Positions 46,333 through 54,446 of a DNA stretch of 58,745 bases are shown here, piece after piece (the first letter of the stretch is position 1; each line of letters begins with the position of its first letter). The translations under genes were made by a program, and so were the position numbers. The notes under the pieces are model-generated. The model saw only the letters and a list, made by a program, of their open reading frames with translations, did no database searches and had not been told where the DNA came from. Origin of the DNA: DATLSM01 sp035534175 (GTDB lineage: Bacteria > Actinomycetota > Thermoleophilia > Solirubrobacterales > 70-9); NCBI GenBank assembly GCA_035534175.1, contig DATLSM010000047.1:1-58745 (forward strand). Reading direction: 5' to 3'.

Positions 46333-47322
46333 ATGAGCAGCCGCCCGGCACCCACCCTGCTGGCCCTGGGAGTGATGCTCATCGCCCCGGCCGCGGCGGC
46401 CGTTTCGGCGCGGGCAGCGCCCGCTTCGATTGCGATCTCCTCCGCCGCCCAGGCGCGGCAGGCGCTGCGCTTTTGGACCCCGGCTCAAATGAGACGGGCT
46501 CGGCCGCTCTGGCCGCGGCCCGACGCCCGGAAGCGGGTCGCGGGTCGTGCTGGCGCCAGCTCCTCGGCCGCCGTCACACCCCACCGCATCGCGCCCCGCG
46601 CCCCGGCGCGAAGTTCGGCCCGCGCCAGCTCCGCCTCCCAGCCGGTGGCCGAACCGACGCTCCCCGGCAACAGCCAGAACGGGGCAATCTTCATCTCCCT
46701 CGGGGGCGGTGAAGTGGCCCGCTGCTCGGGGACCTCGATCAACGCGCCCAACCTCAGCCTCGTGATCACGGCCGGGCACTGCGTCCACGACCAGGGCCAG
46801 TGGTTTGACCACCGGTGGGTCTTCGTCCCCGGCTACCACGATGGCGAGCGCCCGTTCGGCGTCTTCCCCGCCAAGTGGATTGCGACCACCCCGCGGTGGC
46901 TTGCATCCTCTGATGAGAACTTCGACATCGGTGCCGCCGTCGTCTCCCGCAACGAACGCGGCCAGCGCCTGGCCGAAGCGGTCGGCGGCGACGGCATCGC
47001 CTGGGGTCTGTCTCCGGCGCAGACCTTCGACGTCTACGGCTACCCCGTCGGTCCTCCATTCAACGGCGCCAGCCAGCGGCTCTGCTCCCAGACGCCCTAT
47101 GAGGGCCACGACGTCGCCTCCTTCTTTTGGCCTGGGCCGCTGAACATGGCCGTGCAGTGCAACGTGACCGGCGGGGCCTCCGGCGGTGGCTGGGTGATCT
47201 CCGGTGACGTCCTCGACGGCATCACGACCTACGGTTACCCCTCCGACCCGACCACCGACTTCGGCCCCTACTTCGGCCGGGCGCTGGGCCGTCTCTACGG
47301 CGAGGCGGCGAAGGTCCGGTGA
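46333..47322 (+). CDS. Secreted trypsin-like serine protease
   Basis: A 329-aa exported protease. The signal peptide covers about residues 1-28 (LLALGVMLIAPAAAAVSARA). A long Ala/Arg-rich propeptide follows to about residue 115. The S1-type catalytic core has TAGHC (His), NFDIGAAVV (Asp) and GGASGGGW (Ser). Cysteines before His and in CSQTP/CNVTG suggest disulfides. It resembles the Streptomyces-type/V8-like trypsin_2 group. The start is the ATG at 46333; the frame upstream is the shadow of the response regulator. It overlaps the next gene by 4 bases. Confidence 0.92.
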   Translation: MSSRPAPTLLALGVMLIAPAAAAVSARAAPASIAISSAAQARQALRFWTPAQMRRARPLWPRPDARKRVAGRAGASSSAAVTPHRIAPRAPARSSARASSASQPVAEPTLPGNSQNGAIFISLGGGEVARCSGTSINAPNLSLVITAGHCVHDQGQWFDHRWVFVPGYHDGERPFGVFPAKWIATTPRWLASSDENFDIGAAVVSRNERGQRLAEAVGGDGIAWGLSPAQTFDVYGYPVGPPFNGASQRLCSQTPYEGHDVASFFWPGPLNMAVQCNVTGGASGGGWVISGDVLDGITTYGYPSDPTTDFGPYFGRALGRLYGEAAKVR

Positions 47323-48296
47323 ACCGCCGAGTCGCCCTCCGTGGCGCCCTCGCGCTGGCCCTCGCGGCGATGGTCCTGCTGCCCGCCGCGGCCACCGCCC
47401 GGCCGCAGCCGGAGTTCAGCTTCGGCGCCGGTGGCGGGTACCGGATCCAGGTCAGCGGCAGAGGCTCCACGGTGACCCTCAGCGTCTTTCGCCCCGGCGG
47501 CCTCAGCCCCGGCTCTCTGACCACCCTCTTCGGAGGGTCGGCGAAGGGGCACTCCGCCCAGACCTCCTTCGGCGCCGCCTATTCCACCTACGTCGTCCGC
47601 GGCGAGGCGAGCGCCAGCTCGATCCGCGCCGATTTCGCCGGCTTCGGCCGCATCGCGGTCCATTTCCACCCGTCGGGCAGGGTTGCCCACCTCGGCTCCC
47701 ATCGGGGTTGCGGCGGCTCGCGCTTCGCCTCCCGCCACGGCGTCTTCCGCGGCGAGGTCGACTTCGAAGGAGAGGGCGGCTACACCTCGGCCCACATCCA
47801 CAGCGCCAGGGGTGAGGTCGTCGTCCCGCTCCCGTCGCGCTGCTCGGGCCGCCCCTCGGAGTCGCCCCGTCGCGCCGCACTGCGGCCTGAGCCTCGCGCC
47901 GTTGTCCCGAGCCGGGTGATCCCACGGGCCCCCAAGGGGCCGAAGACCACCTTCCTCGAAGCCCTGTGGAAATCTCCCCTCGGCCTCACGGCGTTCGAAG
48001 CGCTCGGCGACGGCTCCCACTCGGTGCGCTACATCGCCGCCGTCGAGCAGAGCGAGGGGCAGGTCGCCGTCTACCGCCTGGCCCTTGCCTTCGCCCCCTC
48101 CAGGTCGATCTTCGCCGACAGCGCCCTCAGCTCTGCCTCGGTCGCCCCGCCCGCGCCTTTCAGCGGCCAGGGGGACTACGGTCAGGCTGATGGCGCCAAG
48201 ACCTGGACCGGGTCGTTGGCTGCCTCCTTCCCGGGGGCCGAAGACTTTCCCCTGACCGGCCCCCAGTTCACCGTCCAGCTGGATAGAAGCTGGTAG
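47319..48296 (+). CDS. Secreted hypothetical protein, coupled to the protease
   Basis: A 325-aa exported protein of unknown function. A signal peptide (residues 1-28, ALALALAAMVLLPAAATARP) is followed by beta-rich sequence (FSFGAGGGYRIQVSGRGSTVTLSVF). There is one Cys pair candidate (HRGCGG, SRCSG) and a C-terminal beta domain ending in TGPQFTVQLDRSW. It starts with a GTG that overlaps the protease stop as GTGA, so translation is coupled. No catalytic motif seen. It may be a protease partner, inhibitor or cell-wall protein; that is inference from gene order only. Confidence 0.75.
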   Translation: MNRRVALRGALALALAAMVLLPAAATARPQPEFSFGAGGGYRIQVSGRGSTVTLSVFRPGGLSPGSLTTLFGGSAKGHSAQTSFGAAYSTYVVRGEASASSIRADFAGFGRIAVHFHPSGRVAHLGSHRGCGGSRFASRHGVFRGEVDFEGEGGYTSAHIHSARGEVVVPLPSRCSGRPSESPRRAALRPEPRAVVPSRVIPRAPKGPKTTFLEALWKSPLGLTAFEALGDGSHSVRYIAAVEQSEGQVAVYRLALAFAPSRSIFADSALSSASVAPPAPFSGQGDYGQADGAKTWTGSLAASFPGAEDFPLTGPQFTVQLDRSW

Positions 48297-48392
48297 CCCT
48301 CGGCCACCGTCCACCCTCTTTGCGCCGCCCCCCGGGTTGTCGTGGCCGCAGGCTCCGCCGAGCAACCTAGCCTGTAGGAATGCCAAAGTGGT

Positions 48393-50345
48393 GTGCCCGC
48401 AATGCCTGAGCCGATCGGGCGCGGCCGGCGTTACATGCCGGGGCTCGACGGGCTGCGGGCGCTGGCGGTGCTCGCCGTCATCGCCTTCCACCTGGGGTTC
48501 GGCTGGGTGCCGGGCGGGCTGCTCGGCGTCGGCGTCTTCTTCACCCTCAGCGGCTACCTGATCACCGACCTGCTGCTCGCTCAGTCGGCGCGGCGCGGCG
48601 CGATCCGCCTCGGCGGCTTCTGGCTCGGCCGGGCCCGCCGCCTGCTTCCGGCCCTCTTCCTGATGCTCGCCGTGGTGCTGGCCTGGGTCACCGTCATCGG
48701 CCCCCACCAGCCCCCCAGCTTCCGCGAAGCGGTTGCCGCCGCCCTGCTCTACGTCAGCAACTGGTGGCTGATCTTCCAGCACGTCTCCTACTTCGCCCGC
48801 TTCGGCCAGCCCTCGCCCCTCAACCACCTCTGGTCTCTCGCCGTGGAGGAGCAGTTCTACATCGTTTGGCCCTTCCTCCTGCTGCTGGGCATCCGCTTCG
48901 TCCGCGAGGTCCCGCTCCCCTCCGGCCTGCGGCCCCGCCTCGCCGGCGCCACCCTGCTCCTCGCCGCGGCCTCGGCCGCGGCGATGGCCCTGCTCTACCA
49001 CCCCAGCCTGGATCCCTCGCGCGTCTATTACGGGACCGACACTCGGGCCTGCGAGCTGCTCATCGGCGCTGCCCTGGCGATGGTCTGGCCCAGCCGCCGC
49101 CTGACGGCCGAGATCGTCCCGGCCGCCCGGCGCATCCTCGACGGCCTCGGCGTCGCCGGCCTACTCGCGATCGGCTTCATGGTCTGGCGCACGAACGAGT
49201 ACTCGCCCTTCCTCTACCGAGGCGGCTTCGCTCTGCTCGCGCTGGCGTCGGCCCTCCTCATCGCGGCTCTCGCCCACCCCGCCTGCCGGCTCGGGCCTGT
49301 GCTCGGCTGGCGCCCCCTGCGCTGGATCGGCGTGCGCTCCTACGCCATCTATCTCTGGCATTACCCGATCATCGTCCTCACCACTCCGGCCGGCGCCCGC
49401 GGCGTCGACCTCTTCCGCGACGCGCTCCAGGTCGGCGCGACGTTCGGCATCGCCGCACTCTCCTGGCACTACGTCGAGCAGCCCGCCCGCCACGGGGCCC
49501 TCGGTCGCCTCCTCGCCCGGGCCAGGGCGGGAGGCTGGCGCCGGGAGGAGATCACGCGGCGCGGCTGGGTGATCCTCGCCGCGCTGGCAGTCATCCTGGT
49601 GCTCGCCTGCGCCGGGCTGGCGGGGGTCGGCTCCAGCCCAGCGCCAGCCGAGTCGGGCCGCGTCGTCGCCCGCACGATTCACTCCCCGCTCGCCGGTGTG
49701 CCCGGGGGAGCGGGCGCCCTGGCGGGTCACACCTCCTGTCACTCCGTCATCCACATCGGCGACTCCACCTCGGAGGGCCTGATCTCCCCCGAATACCTCC
49801 CCAACCCCAAGCAACGGATCAGCGCCCAGTACGCGCGCATCGGCGCCACCACCCAGCACTTCGATATCTCCGGCGCGCGCTCGATCGTCGAGACCTACGA
49901 AGGCCAGCCCAACGCCTACGAAGTGGCGCGGGCCTGGCGGGCTCAGGGCTACCATGGCTGCTGGGTGCTGGCGCTGGGCACGAACGACGCCGCCGATGTC
50001 TACGTCGGCTCCAGCGTCGACCAGATGGCGAGGATCAGGCGAATGATGTCGGTGATCGGCGAGCAGCCGGTGATGTGGGTCAACGTCAAGTCCCTGGTCG
50101 AAAGCGGCCCCTACGCAGAGCACAACATGGCGCTCTGGGATCAGAGCTTGCTCCAGGCCTGCCGCTCCTACCCCTACATGCGCGTCTATGACTGGGCCGC
50201 GGCGGTGAGGAACAAGTGGTTCATCGAAGACGGCATCCACTTCACCTCGCCCGGCTACGTCGCCAGGAGTCGTCTGATCGCCCACGCCCTGGCCAAGGCC
50301 TTCCCCGCCGGTGGCGGCGAGAGCAGGAGTTGCCTGGTCCACTGA
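48393..50345 (+). CDS. O-acyltransferase (OatA-like) with C-terminal SGNH domain
   Basis: A 650-aa membrane enzyme. The N-terminal acyltransferase-3 domain of about ten helices begins YMPGLDGLRALAVLAVIAFHLG and includes FFTLSGYLITDLLL, FWLGRARRLLPALF, and SPLNHLWSLAVEEQFYIVWPF with the catalytic His. After a linker the extracytoplasmic SGNH domain shows IHIGDSTSEGL (Ser), LGTNDAAD and DGIHFTSPGY (Asp/His). OatA-type proteins O-acetylate peptidoglycan or other surface glycans, with the AT3 part moving acetyl groups across the membrane. Start is the GTG at 48393 or the ATG three codons later. Confidence 0.94.
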   Translation: MPAMPEPIGRGRRYMPGLDGLRALAVLAVIAFHLGFGWVPGGLLGVGVFFTLSGYLITDLLLAQSARRGAIRLGGFWLGRARRLLPALFLMLAVVLAWVTVIGPHQPPSFREAVAAALLYVSNWWLIFQHVSYFARFGQPSPLNHLWSLAVEEQFYIVWPFLLLLGIRFVREVPLPSGLRPRLAGATLLLAAASAAAMALLYHPSLDPSRVYYGTDTRACELLIGAALAMVWPSRRLTAEIVPAARRILDGLGVAGLLAIGFMVWRTNEYSPFLYRGGFALLALASALLIAALAHPACRLGPVLGWRPLRWIGVRSYAIYLWHYPIIVLTTPAGARGVDLFRDALQVGATFGIAALSWHYVEQPARHGALGRLLARARAGGWRREEITRRGWVILAALAVILVLACAGLAGVGSSPAPAESGRVVARTIHSPLAGVPGGAGALAGHTSCHSVIHIGDSTSEGLISPEYLPNPKQRISAQYARIGATTQHFDISGARSIVETYEGQPNAYEVARAWRAQGYHGCWVLALGTNDAADVYVGSSVDQMARIRRMMSVIGEQPVMWVNVKSLVESGPYAEHNMALWDQSLLQACRSYPYMRVYDWAAAVRNKWFIEDGIHFTSPGYVARSRLIAHALAKAFPAGGGESRSCLVH

Positions 50346-50416
50346 GCGCAGTGGGCGGCTTGCAGGGATCAGCTCGGCGGGCCCTAGAATCGATCCTCCT
50401 CTCCAAGGCTCTTTTG

Positions 50417-51316
50417 ATGAGATCTCGCGCTCCAATATCCCCTCGGCCGCCGGCAGGTCGGCGCCGCCTCGCCGGGACGGTGGGCCTGCTGCTTTGCGCC
50501 GGGACCCTCGTCCTTGCGCTCGCCTCGCCCGTCGCCGAGGCGCGCAGCGGCGGCGGGAGTGCCAGCGCATCCGTCGTCGGCGGCCAAGCCGCCGAACCGG
50601 GAACGTTTCCCTGGATGGCGTTCGTCGTCGATTTCAAAGGGAGCGAAGAAGAGATCGTCTGCAGCGGCACGGTCCTCGCGCCGAACCTCGTCCTCACCGC
50701 CGCGCACTGCGTCGTCAACCTGGAAAGCGGCGCGGTGAACGAAGCTTCCGGCTACAGAGTGGTGACGGGCAACGTGGATTGGGCCTCCCCCGAACGCCAG
50801 GTGTCGGCCGTCTCGCAGGTGATCGTCTTCCCCCATTACAAAGCCAGCGCGACCTCCCCGATCGCCTTCGGCGACGCCGCTCTGCTGGAGCTCTCAACGC
50901 CCACGACGGTGCCGTCGATTCATCTCGCGACCGCGGCGCAGGCCAAGCGCGTGCGCATCGGCACCCGCGCCACGGTCGCGGGCTGGGGGCAGACCTACTA
51001 CGGCCAGACGGAACCGACCGAATCGCTGATGTGGGCCAAGACCGTGGTCGAGGGCCAGAGGTGCGAAGGGCTGGCGGGGCGGATTTGCGCGATCGACTTC
51101 CCCAAATTCAAGTCCGGTGTCTGTCATGGCGACAGCGGCGGCCCGCTTCTGCAGTTGCTTCCGCACAACCGAGGCACGATCGAGATCGGCATCACCCAGG
51201 CCGTCTTTGGCGAATGCTCGACCCGGCGCCCGGGGATCTTCACCCGCGCCAACCTGATCGCACTCTGGGCGGATCACTGGATCGCGACGCTCGATCCACC
51301 TCCTGCCCCCGGCTAG
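50417..51316 (+). CDS. Secreted trypsin-like serine protease (S1A)
   Basis: A 299-aa exported chymotrypsin-fold protease. A basic N-terminus and a signal peptide (about 18-38) precede a trypsin-like N-terminus VVGGQAAEPGTFPWM, the usual activation site of zymogens. Catalytic residues are His in TAAHCVV, Asp in FGDAALLEL, and Ser in GVCHGDSGGPLL. The specificity pocket is near ITQAVFGECSTRRPGIF. Six cysteines fit disulfides. The ATG at 50417 follows a weak AAGG. A second protease of this fold lies 3.1 kb upstream with a different (trypsin_2/V8-like) style. Confidence 0.94.
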   Translation: MRSRAPISPRPPAGRRRLAGTVGLLLCAGTLVLALASPVAEARSGGGSASASVVGGQAAEPGTFPWMAFVVDFKGSEEEIVCSGTVLAPNLVLTAAHCVVNLESGAVNEASGYRVVTGNVDWASPERQVSAVSQVIVFPHYKASATSPIAFGDAALLELSTPTTVPSIHLATAAQAKRVRIGTRATVAGWGQTYYGQTEPTESLMWAKTVVEGQRCEGLAGRICAIDFPKFKSGVCHGDSGGPLLQLLPHNRGTIEIGITQAVFGECSTRRPGIFTRANLIALWADHWIATLDPPPAPG

Positions 51317-51342
51317 GCAAGAGGCAAACGGTTGTCAGTCAG

Positions 51343-51415
51343 AGCCGACGCCCGGATTCGAACCGGGGACCCCTTCATTACGAGTGAAGTGCTCTACCAA
51401 CTGAGCTACGTCGGC
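51343..51415 (-). tRNA. tRNA-Thr (anticodon CGT)
   Basis: A full cloverleaf reads on the minus strand. The acceptor stem is GCCGACG/CGTCGGC. The D arm contains AGCTCAGTTGGTAGAGC. The anticodon stem CTTCA/TGAAG encloses the loop CTCGTAA, with anticodon CGT (bases 51380-51382) for ACG threonine codons. The T arm contains GGTTCGAATCC. No CCA is encoded. It ends just after the secreted protease gene, on the opposite strand. Confidence 0.97.
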
Positions 51416-51771
51416 AATCGGGGCATTCTAAAGAGCTATATCCGAGGGGAGGGCCCACCGGTATTGCCCAGCTGGCCCTCAATTGGTCCTCAATCTCCCA
51501 CAGAGGAGCGGGAGGCCAAGAGGGTCTCTGAGTGAATTGATGGGGAGCAGACGACCGTGAGCGCCGCTTTTCTCTGCGGCGGAGATCTTTCCGGCCAAAG
51601 ACGAGCTGCCCCGCTGTGCTCTCAGACCCCTCGAGCCGAGGCCACTCGTCTCGGGAGGCTTCCAGGGGCCCCGAGGGCAGCTACAGATCCCCGGCAGAGC
51701 GCCGTGACGCCTTTCAGCGCCGGCCAGGCAATCATCGCGGTGGTCCCTACTGCAAGACCCGCTTTGCGATC
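51416..51771. other. Intergenic stretch without a supported gene
   Basis: Between the tRNA and the DUF1003 gene. A hairpin CGCCGC/GCGGCG with an 8-base TTTTCTCT loop lies near 51562-51582. Open frames here match no recognisable protein and lack start signals. It may hold the tRNA promoter on the minus strand close to 51416 and the 3' end region of the DUF1003 transcript. Confidence 0.45.
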
Positions 51772-52323
51772 TCAGGTGAAGGGAGATGTGCCCCTCCTGC
51801 AGGTCGCTTCATGGACCTCCTGGGTGAGGGCACTCATCTTCTCGCTCAAGGTGTGGATCTGCTGGGTGAGGTCGGTGTTCTTCTTCAGCAAGTCAGTCTG
51901 CAGCTGTGCCAGCTCGTCTCTATGGCTTGCCGCGGCTTCCTCGTTGGCTTTGTCGGTCCTCGTCTGTGCCTTCTGGGCGATGATCACCAAAGCGCCCGTG
52001 TAGAAGGCCACGCCCGAGAAGATGAGGTTGAGCAGGATCCACGGCTCGGGGTCGAACTGGCCGCCGTGCTTCAGGGCAGCGAACGTGCTGCTGGCATAGT
52101 GCAGCGCTCCGTTGGCCAGAATCCAGCCAAGGATGATCACCGAACCTATGAGGACGAACTGCACGGTCCCCATGCCCGACGCGACACGCTCGGCCATCCG
52201 CTCCATGAAGCTGCTTCCACCGGCATAGGGCGAGGGGTGCTTGCCGCCCTGCTGGTAGTGACCGTGGTGACGCAGAGGATCACTCTTGACCTGTTCCTGC
52301 TTCTGGAGCTCCGTGGCTGGCAT
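51772..52323 (-). CDS. DUF1003 family membrane protein
   Basis: A 183-aa protein. A 45-residue His/Gln-rich cytoplasmic N-terminus is followed by two helices (MGTVQFVLIGSVIILGWILAN and LLNLIFSGVAFYTGALVIIAQ). Between them is the DUF1003 hallmark FDPEPWILLNLIFS. The tail is a long coiled coil (residues about 130-170, QLQTDLLKKNTDLTQQIHTLSEKM). Ribosome binding site GAGAGGAAG lies upstream of the ATG. Family function is unknown; associations with magnesium and metal homeostasis have been suggested for some members. Confidence 0.92.
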   Translation of the reverse strand: MPATELQKQEQVKSDPLRHHGHYQQGGKHPSPYAGGSSFMERMAERVASGMGTVQFVLIGSVIILGWILANGALHYASSTFAALKHGGQFDPEPWILLNLIFSGVAFYTGALVIIAQKAQTRTDKANEEAAASHRDELAQLQTDLLKKNTDLTQQIHTLSEKMSALTQEVHEATCRRGTSPFT

Positions 52324-52472
52324 CTGCTTCCTCTCTTGGCATTGCTTGATGCTGATCTTCCGTTGGAGAGTAGATAGCGAAGGAGGCGCTGGGCATCGTG
52401 GGCGTGGTTGAATGTCGCTTCATCGCAAGTATGTTGCGCGCCCCGACTCAACCCAAGAAGAGGAGACCGCCG

Positions 52473-52793
52473 ATGCCCAAGTATCTGTTCGAGGTGTCCT
52501 ATTCGTCCCAAGGCGTTGAGGGCGTCAGGAGCAAAGGAGGAAGCAGTCGGCGCGATGCTGTTGCCGAGATGACGGAGAGCCTGGGCGGGAAGCTCGAGAG
52601 CTTCTACTTCGCCTTCGGTGATCAAGATGCCTACGTAGTCGTTGACCTGCCCGATAACGAGACCGCCGCGGCCGTCGTCCTTGCCGTGAACGCCGCCGGA
52701 GGGGCCGCTCTGAAGACAATCCAGCTGCTCACACCGGCAGAAGTTGACGCGGCCGCGAAGCGCTCTGTCGGTTACCACCCACCAGGCTCCTGA
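52473..52793 (+). CDS. GYD domain protein
   Basis: A 106-aa protein. The KYLFEVSYSSQGVEGVRSKG opening and the SFYFAFGDQDAYVVVDLPDNETAAAVVLAVNAAG centre match the GYD domain (named for the Gly-x-x-Asp motif in the second strand), a small ferredoxin-like beta-alpha-beta fold of unknown biochemical role. The ATG at 52473 has AGGAG 9 bases upstream; the longer frame from 52398 is not needed. Divergent from the DUF1003 gene. Confidence 0.9.
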   Translation: MPKYLFEVSYSSQGVEGVRSKGGSSRRDAVAEMTESLGGKLESFYFAFGDQDAYVVVDLPDNETAAAVVLAVNAAGGAALKTIQLLTPAEVDAAAKRSVGYHPPGS

Positions 52794-53211
52794 GCCGATT
52801 CAGCGCCGCTCACGCCAGGCTGGCCCATCCGAGGAGAGGGGGGACTCCCTCGAACTGTTAGTAACCAGATCGCCGACTGACCATTTGAATATGCCTCAGC
52901 CAACGTTGAAACGGATCGGAGCCACCATTTGGATCGTTCCGTCTCACCCATCGAGCACGGTCGCTCCCCAAGTGCGAGGAAACTATTCTCCAAAAACTTC
53001 CAGCCTCTCGCCGGTTGCCGCCCTCCGCTCACCCTGGCAATCAGGAGGCGAGCAAGGCGCCCTCGGACTTGTCCGAGCCACCGCGAGATAGCCAGGATCT
53101 AGGCCAGCTGGCGCATAGGCAGGACCTGGGCCTTAACAGTGCCAGCTGCCAGAGAATCCGGACATCCTTGATCTGGTTCTAGCTTCAATCGTCGGCGAGT
53201 ATCATCGACCT
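52794..53211. other. Intergenic stretch without a supported gene
   Basis: About 420 bases with lower GC than the surrounding core genes. Short frames on both strands are not recognisable. A palindrome GCCAGCTGGC occurs near 53105-53114. The promoter of the PASTA-containing gene should lie at the right end. Confidence 0.4.
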
Positions 53212-54006
53212 ATGGGAATTCGCCGTGTTACTGTCGCGATCTTGGCGGTAGTGATCGGTGCTGGGGCGGCGCCGGTGGTCGAAGGTCAGAGCCCGATGAG
53301 CGGAATCGCTACGAGGGGGAGCGCGACCGGAGCGACGGTCAGATCCTCGCTACCCCATACCACGTCCGAATCACCGGAATCGCCTAACGTTCCTAGCAAC
53401 GAGCTCACCCACCCCCGGGTGCATCCAACTGCAGGGTTACCGCTCACCTCTTTCACCCTCGCCTTCACCTTGCGAGAAACGCCCGGGCACCAGGGCGCTT
53501 TCGCGGTGGATTACCGTGTCCAAGTCACCGCACCGCTTGACGTCCCAACTTCGTGCGATCCAAACCCCCCGCCTAACGTTGAAAGCGGGGGGGTCGGTGA
53601 ATTGGATCAGATCGCGCTCCAACCACCGGCCAGTGGCTGGTGCAACGGCACGTATCGGGCAACGGTATTTCTGCAGCGAGGCCCCTACTGCCCGCCTCCA
53701 GTGAAGGGCCAGCCCCCAACTCCCTGTCCGGAGTTCGCGACCCAAGACCTGGACACCGGAACTGCCAGCTTTACGATTGGACCAGGGTTGGCACACCTGA
53801 TTTCAGTGCCGAACGTCAAGGGATTGAGACCAGCCACGGCCGATCGCCGCTTGAAGCGGCGACAGCTCAGGGTGCGCTATACCGCTCTCAGCAATCTGTG
53901 CGCCGGCATTCCACCCCACGGGCGGATCATCCTGCAGAAACCAACTGCGGGAACCAAGGTGCCGCGCGGCGCAAGGGTGCTGGTCCAGACTAGTTGCGGC
54001 AGCTGA
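53212..54006 (+). CDS. Secreted protein with a C-terminal PASTA-like domain
   Basis: A 264-aa exported protein with a signal peptide (about residues 1-25, VTVAILAVVIGAGAAPVVEG). A Ser/Thr/Pro-rich linker follows, then a beta-rich middle domain with several cysteines (TSCDPNPP, GWCNGTY, GPYCPP, TPCPE). The C-terminal 65 residues match a PASTA repeat (VPNVKGLRPATADRRLKRRQLRVRYT ... GRIILQKPTAGTKVPRGARVLV). PASTA units bind peptidoglycan or beta-lactams in kinases and PBPs. Here there is no kinase or transpeptidase domain, so it may be a wall-bound accessory protein. Confidence 0.8.
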   Translation: MGIRRVTVAILAVVIGAGAAPVVEGQSPMSGIATRGSATGATVRSSLPHTTSESPESPNVPSNELTHPRVHPTAGLPLTSFTLAFTLRETPGHQGAFAVDYRVQVTAPLDVPTSCDPNPPPNVESGGVGELDQIALQPPASGWCNGTYRATVFLQRGPYCPPPVKGQPPTPCPEFATQDLDTGTASFTIGPGLAHLISVPNVKGLRPATADRRLKRRQLRVRYTALSNLCAGIPPHGRIILQKPTAGTKVPRGARVLVQTSCGS

Positions 54007-54446
54007 TCGCGTTTCGGGTACCTCGCCAGCCGGCGCCGAACTACGCTGTCAAATCGATCGGGCTCCTTCATGAAGCGCATAACCGTCAGTTCCAAGGCGT
54101 CATCGAGGCCGATGGGCGCAAGCTCGCAGAGTCTGCCTGACCACAATTGCGAGCGCCAGATCATCAACTGGTGACAGTGAATCGGTGGAGTGAGGCTTAA
54201 TGGCTTGAAGCCAAAAACGGCGAGACCTGGAAATACAGGGGCAGTGACGGAGTCTGCTGATTGCCAACCGTCATTCCGGTGAACCATTGGCTCGGGCGAA
54301 TGGGACTGCGTCAATGGCCGCGTGATCGGCGAGAATTGACCAAGCTATGTTGGTAGCTGATCGGTGTGGTCGCTTGCGCTTGGTCGAGATCTCAGGACCG
54401 CAGTAGGAACTCGGTCGCATGAGGATTGAACTTGGAAGCCGGTGCG
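54007..54446. other. Intergenic stretch with a possible coding remnant on the minus strand
   Basis: About 440 bases between the PASTA gene and the monooxygenase stop. On the minus strand around 54025-54150 a frame reads IGLDDALELTVMRFMKEPDRF followed by DSVVRRRLARYPKR, with GC-rich third positions. This suggests a gene fragment, but no start, no family and no upstream domain were identified. The rest shows nothing recognisable. Confidence 0.3.

Noticed and set aside
51343..51415. tRNA-Thr 3' end as a phage attachment site
   Set aside because: No integrase gene is visible and no duplicate of the tRNA 3' end was found in the window; the accessory region lies on the 5' side of the tRNA.
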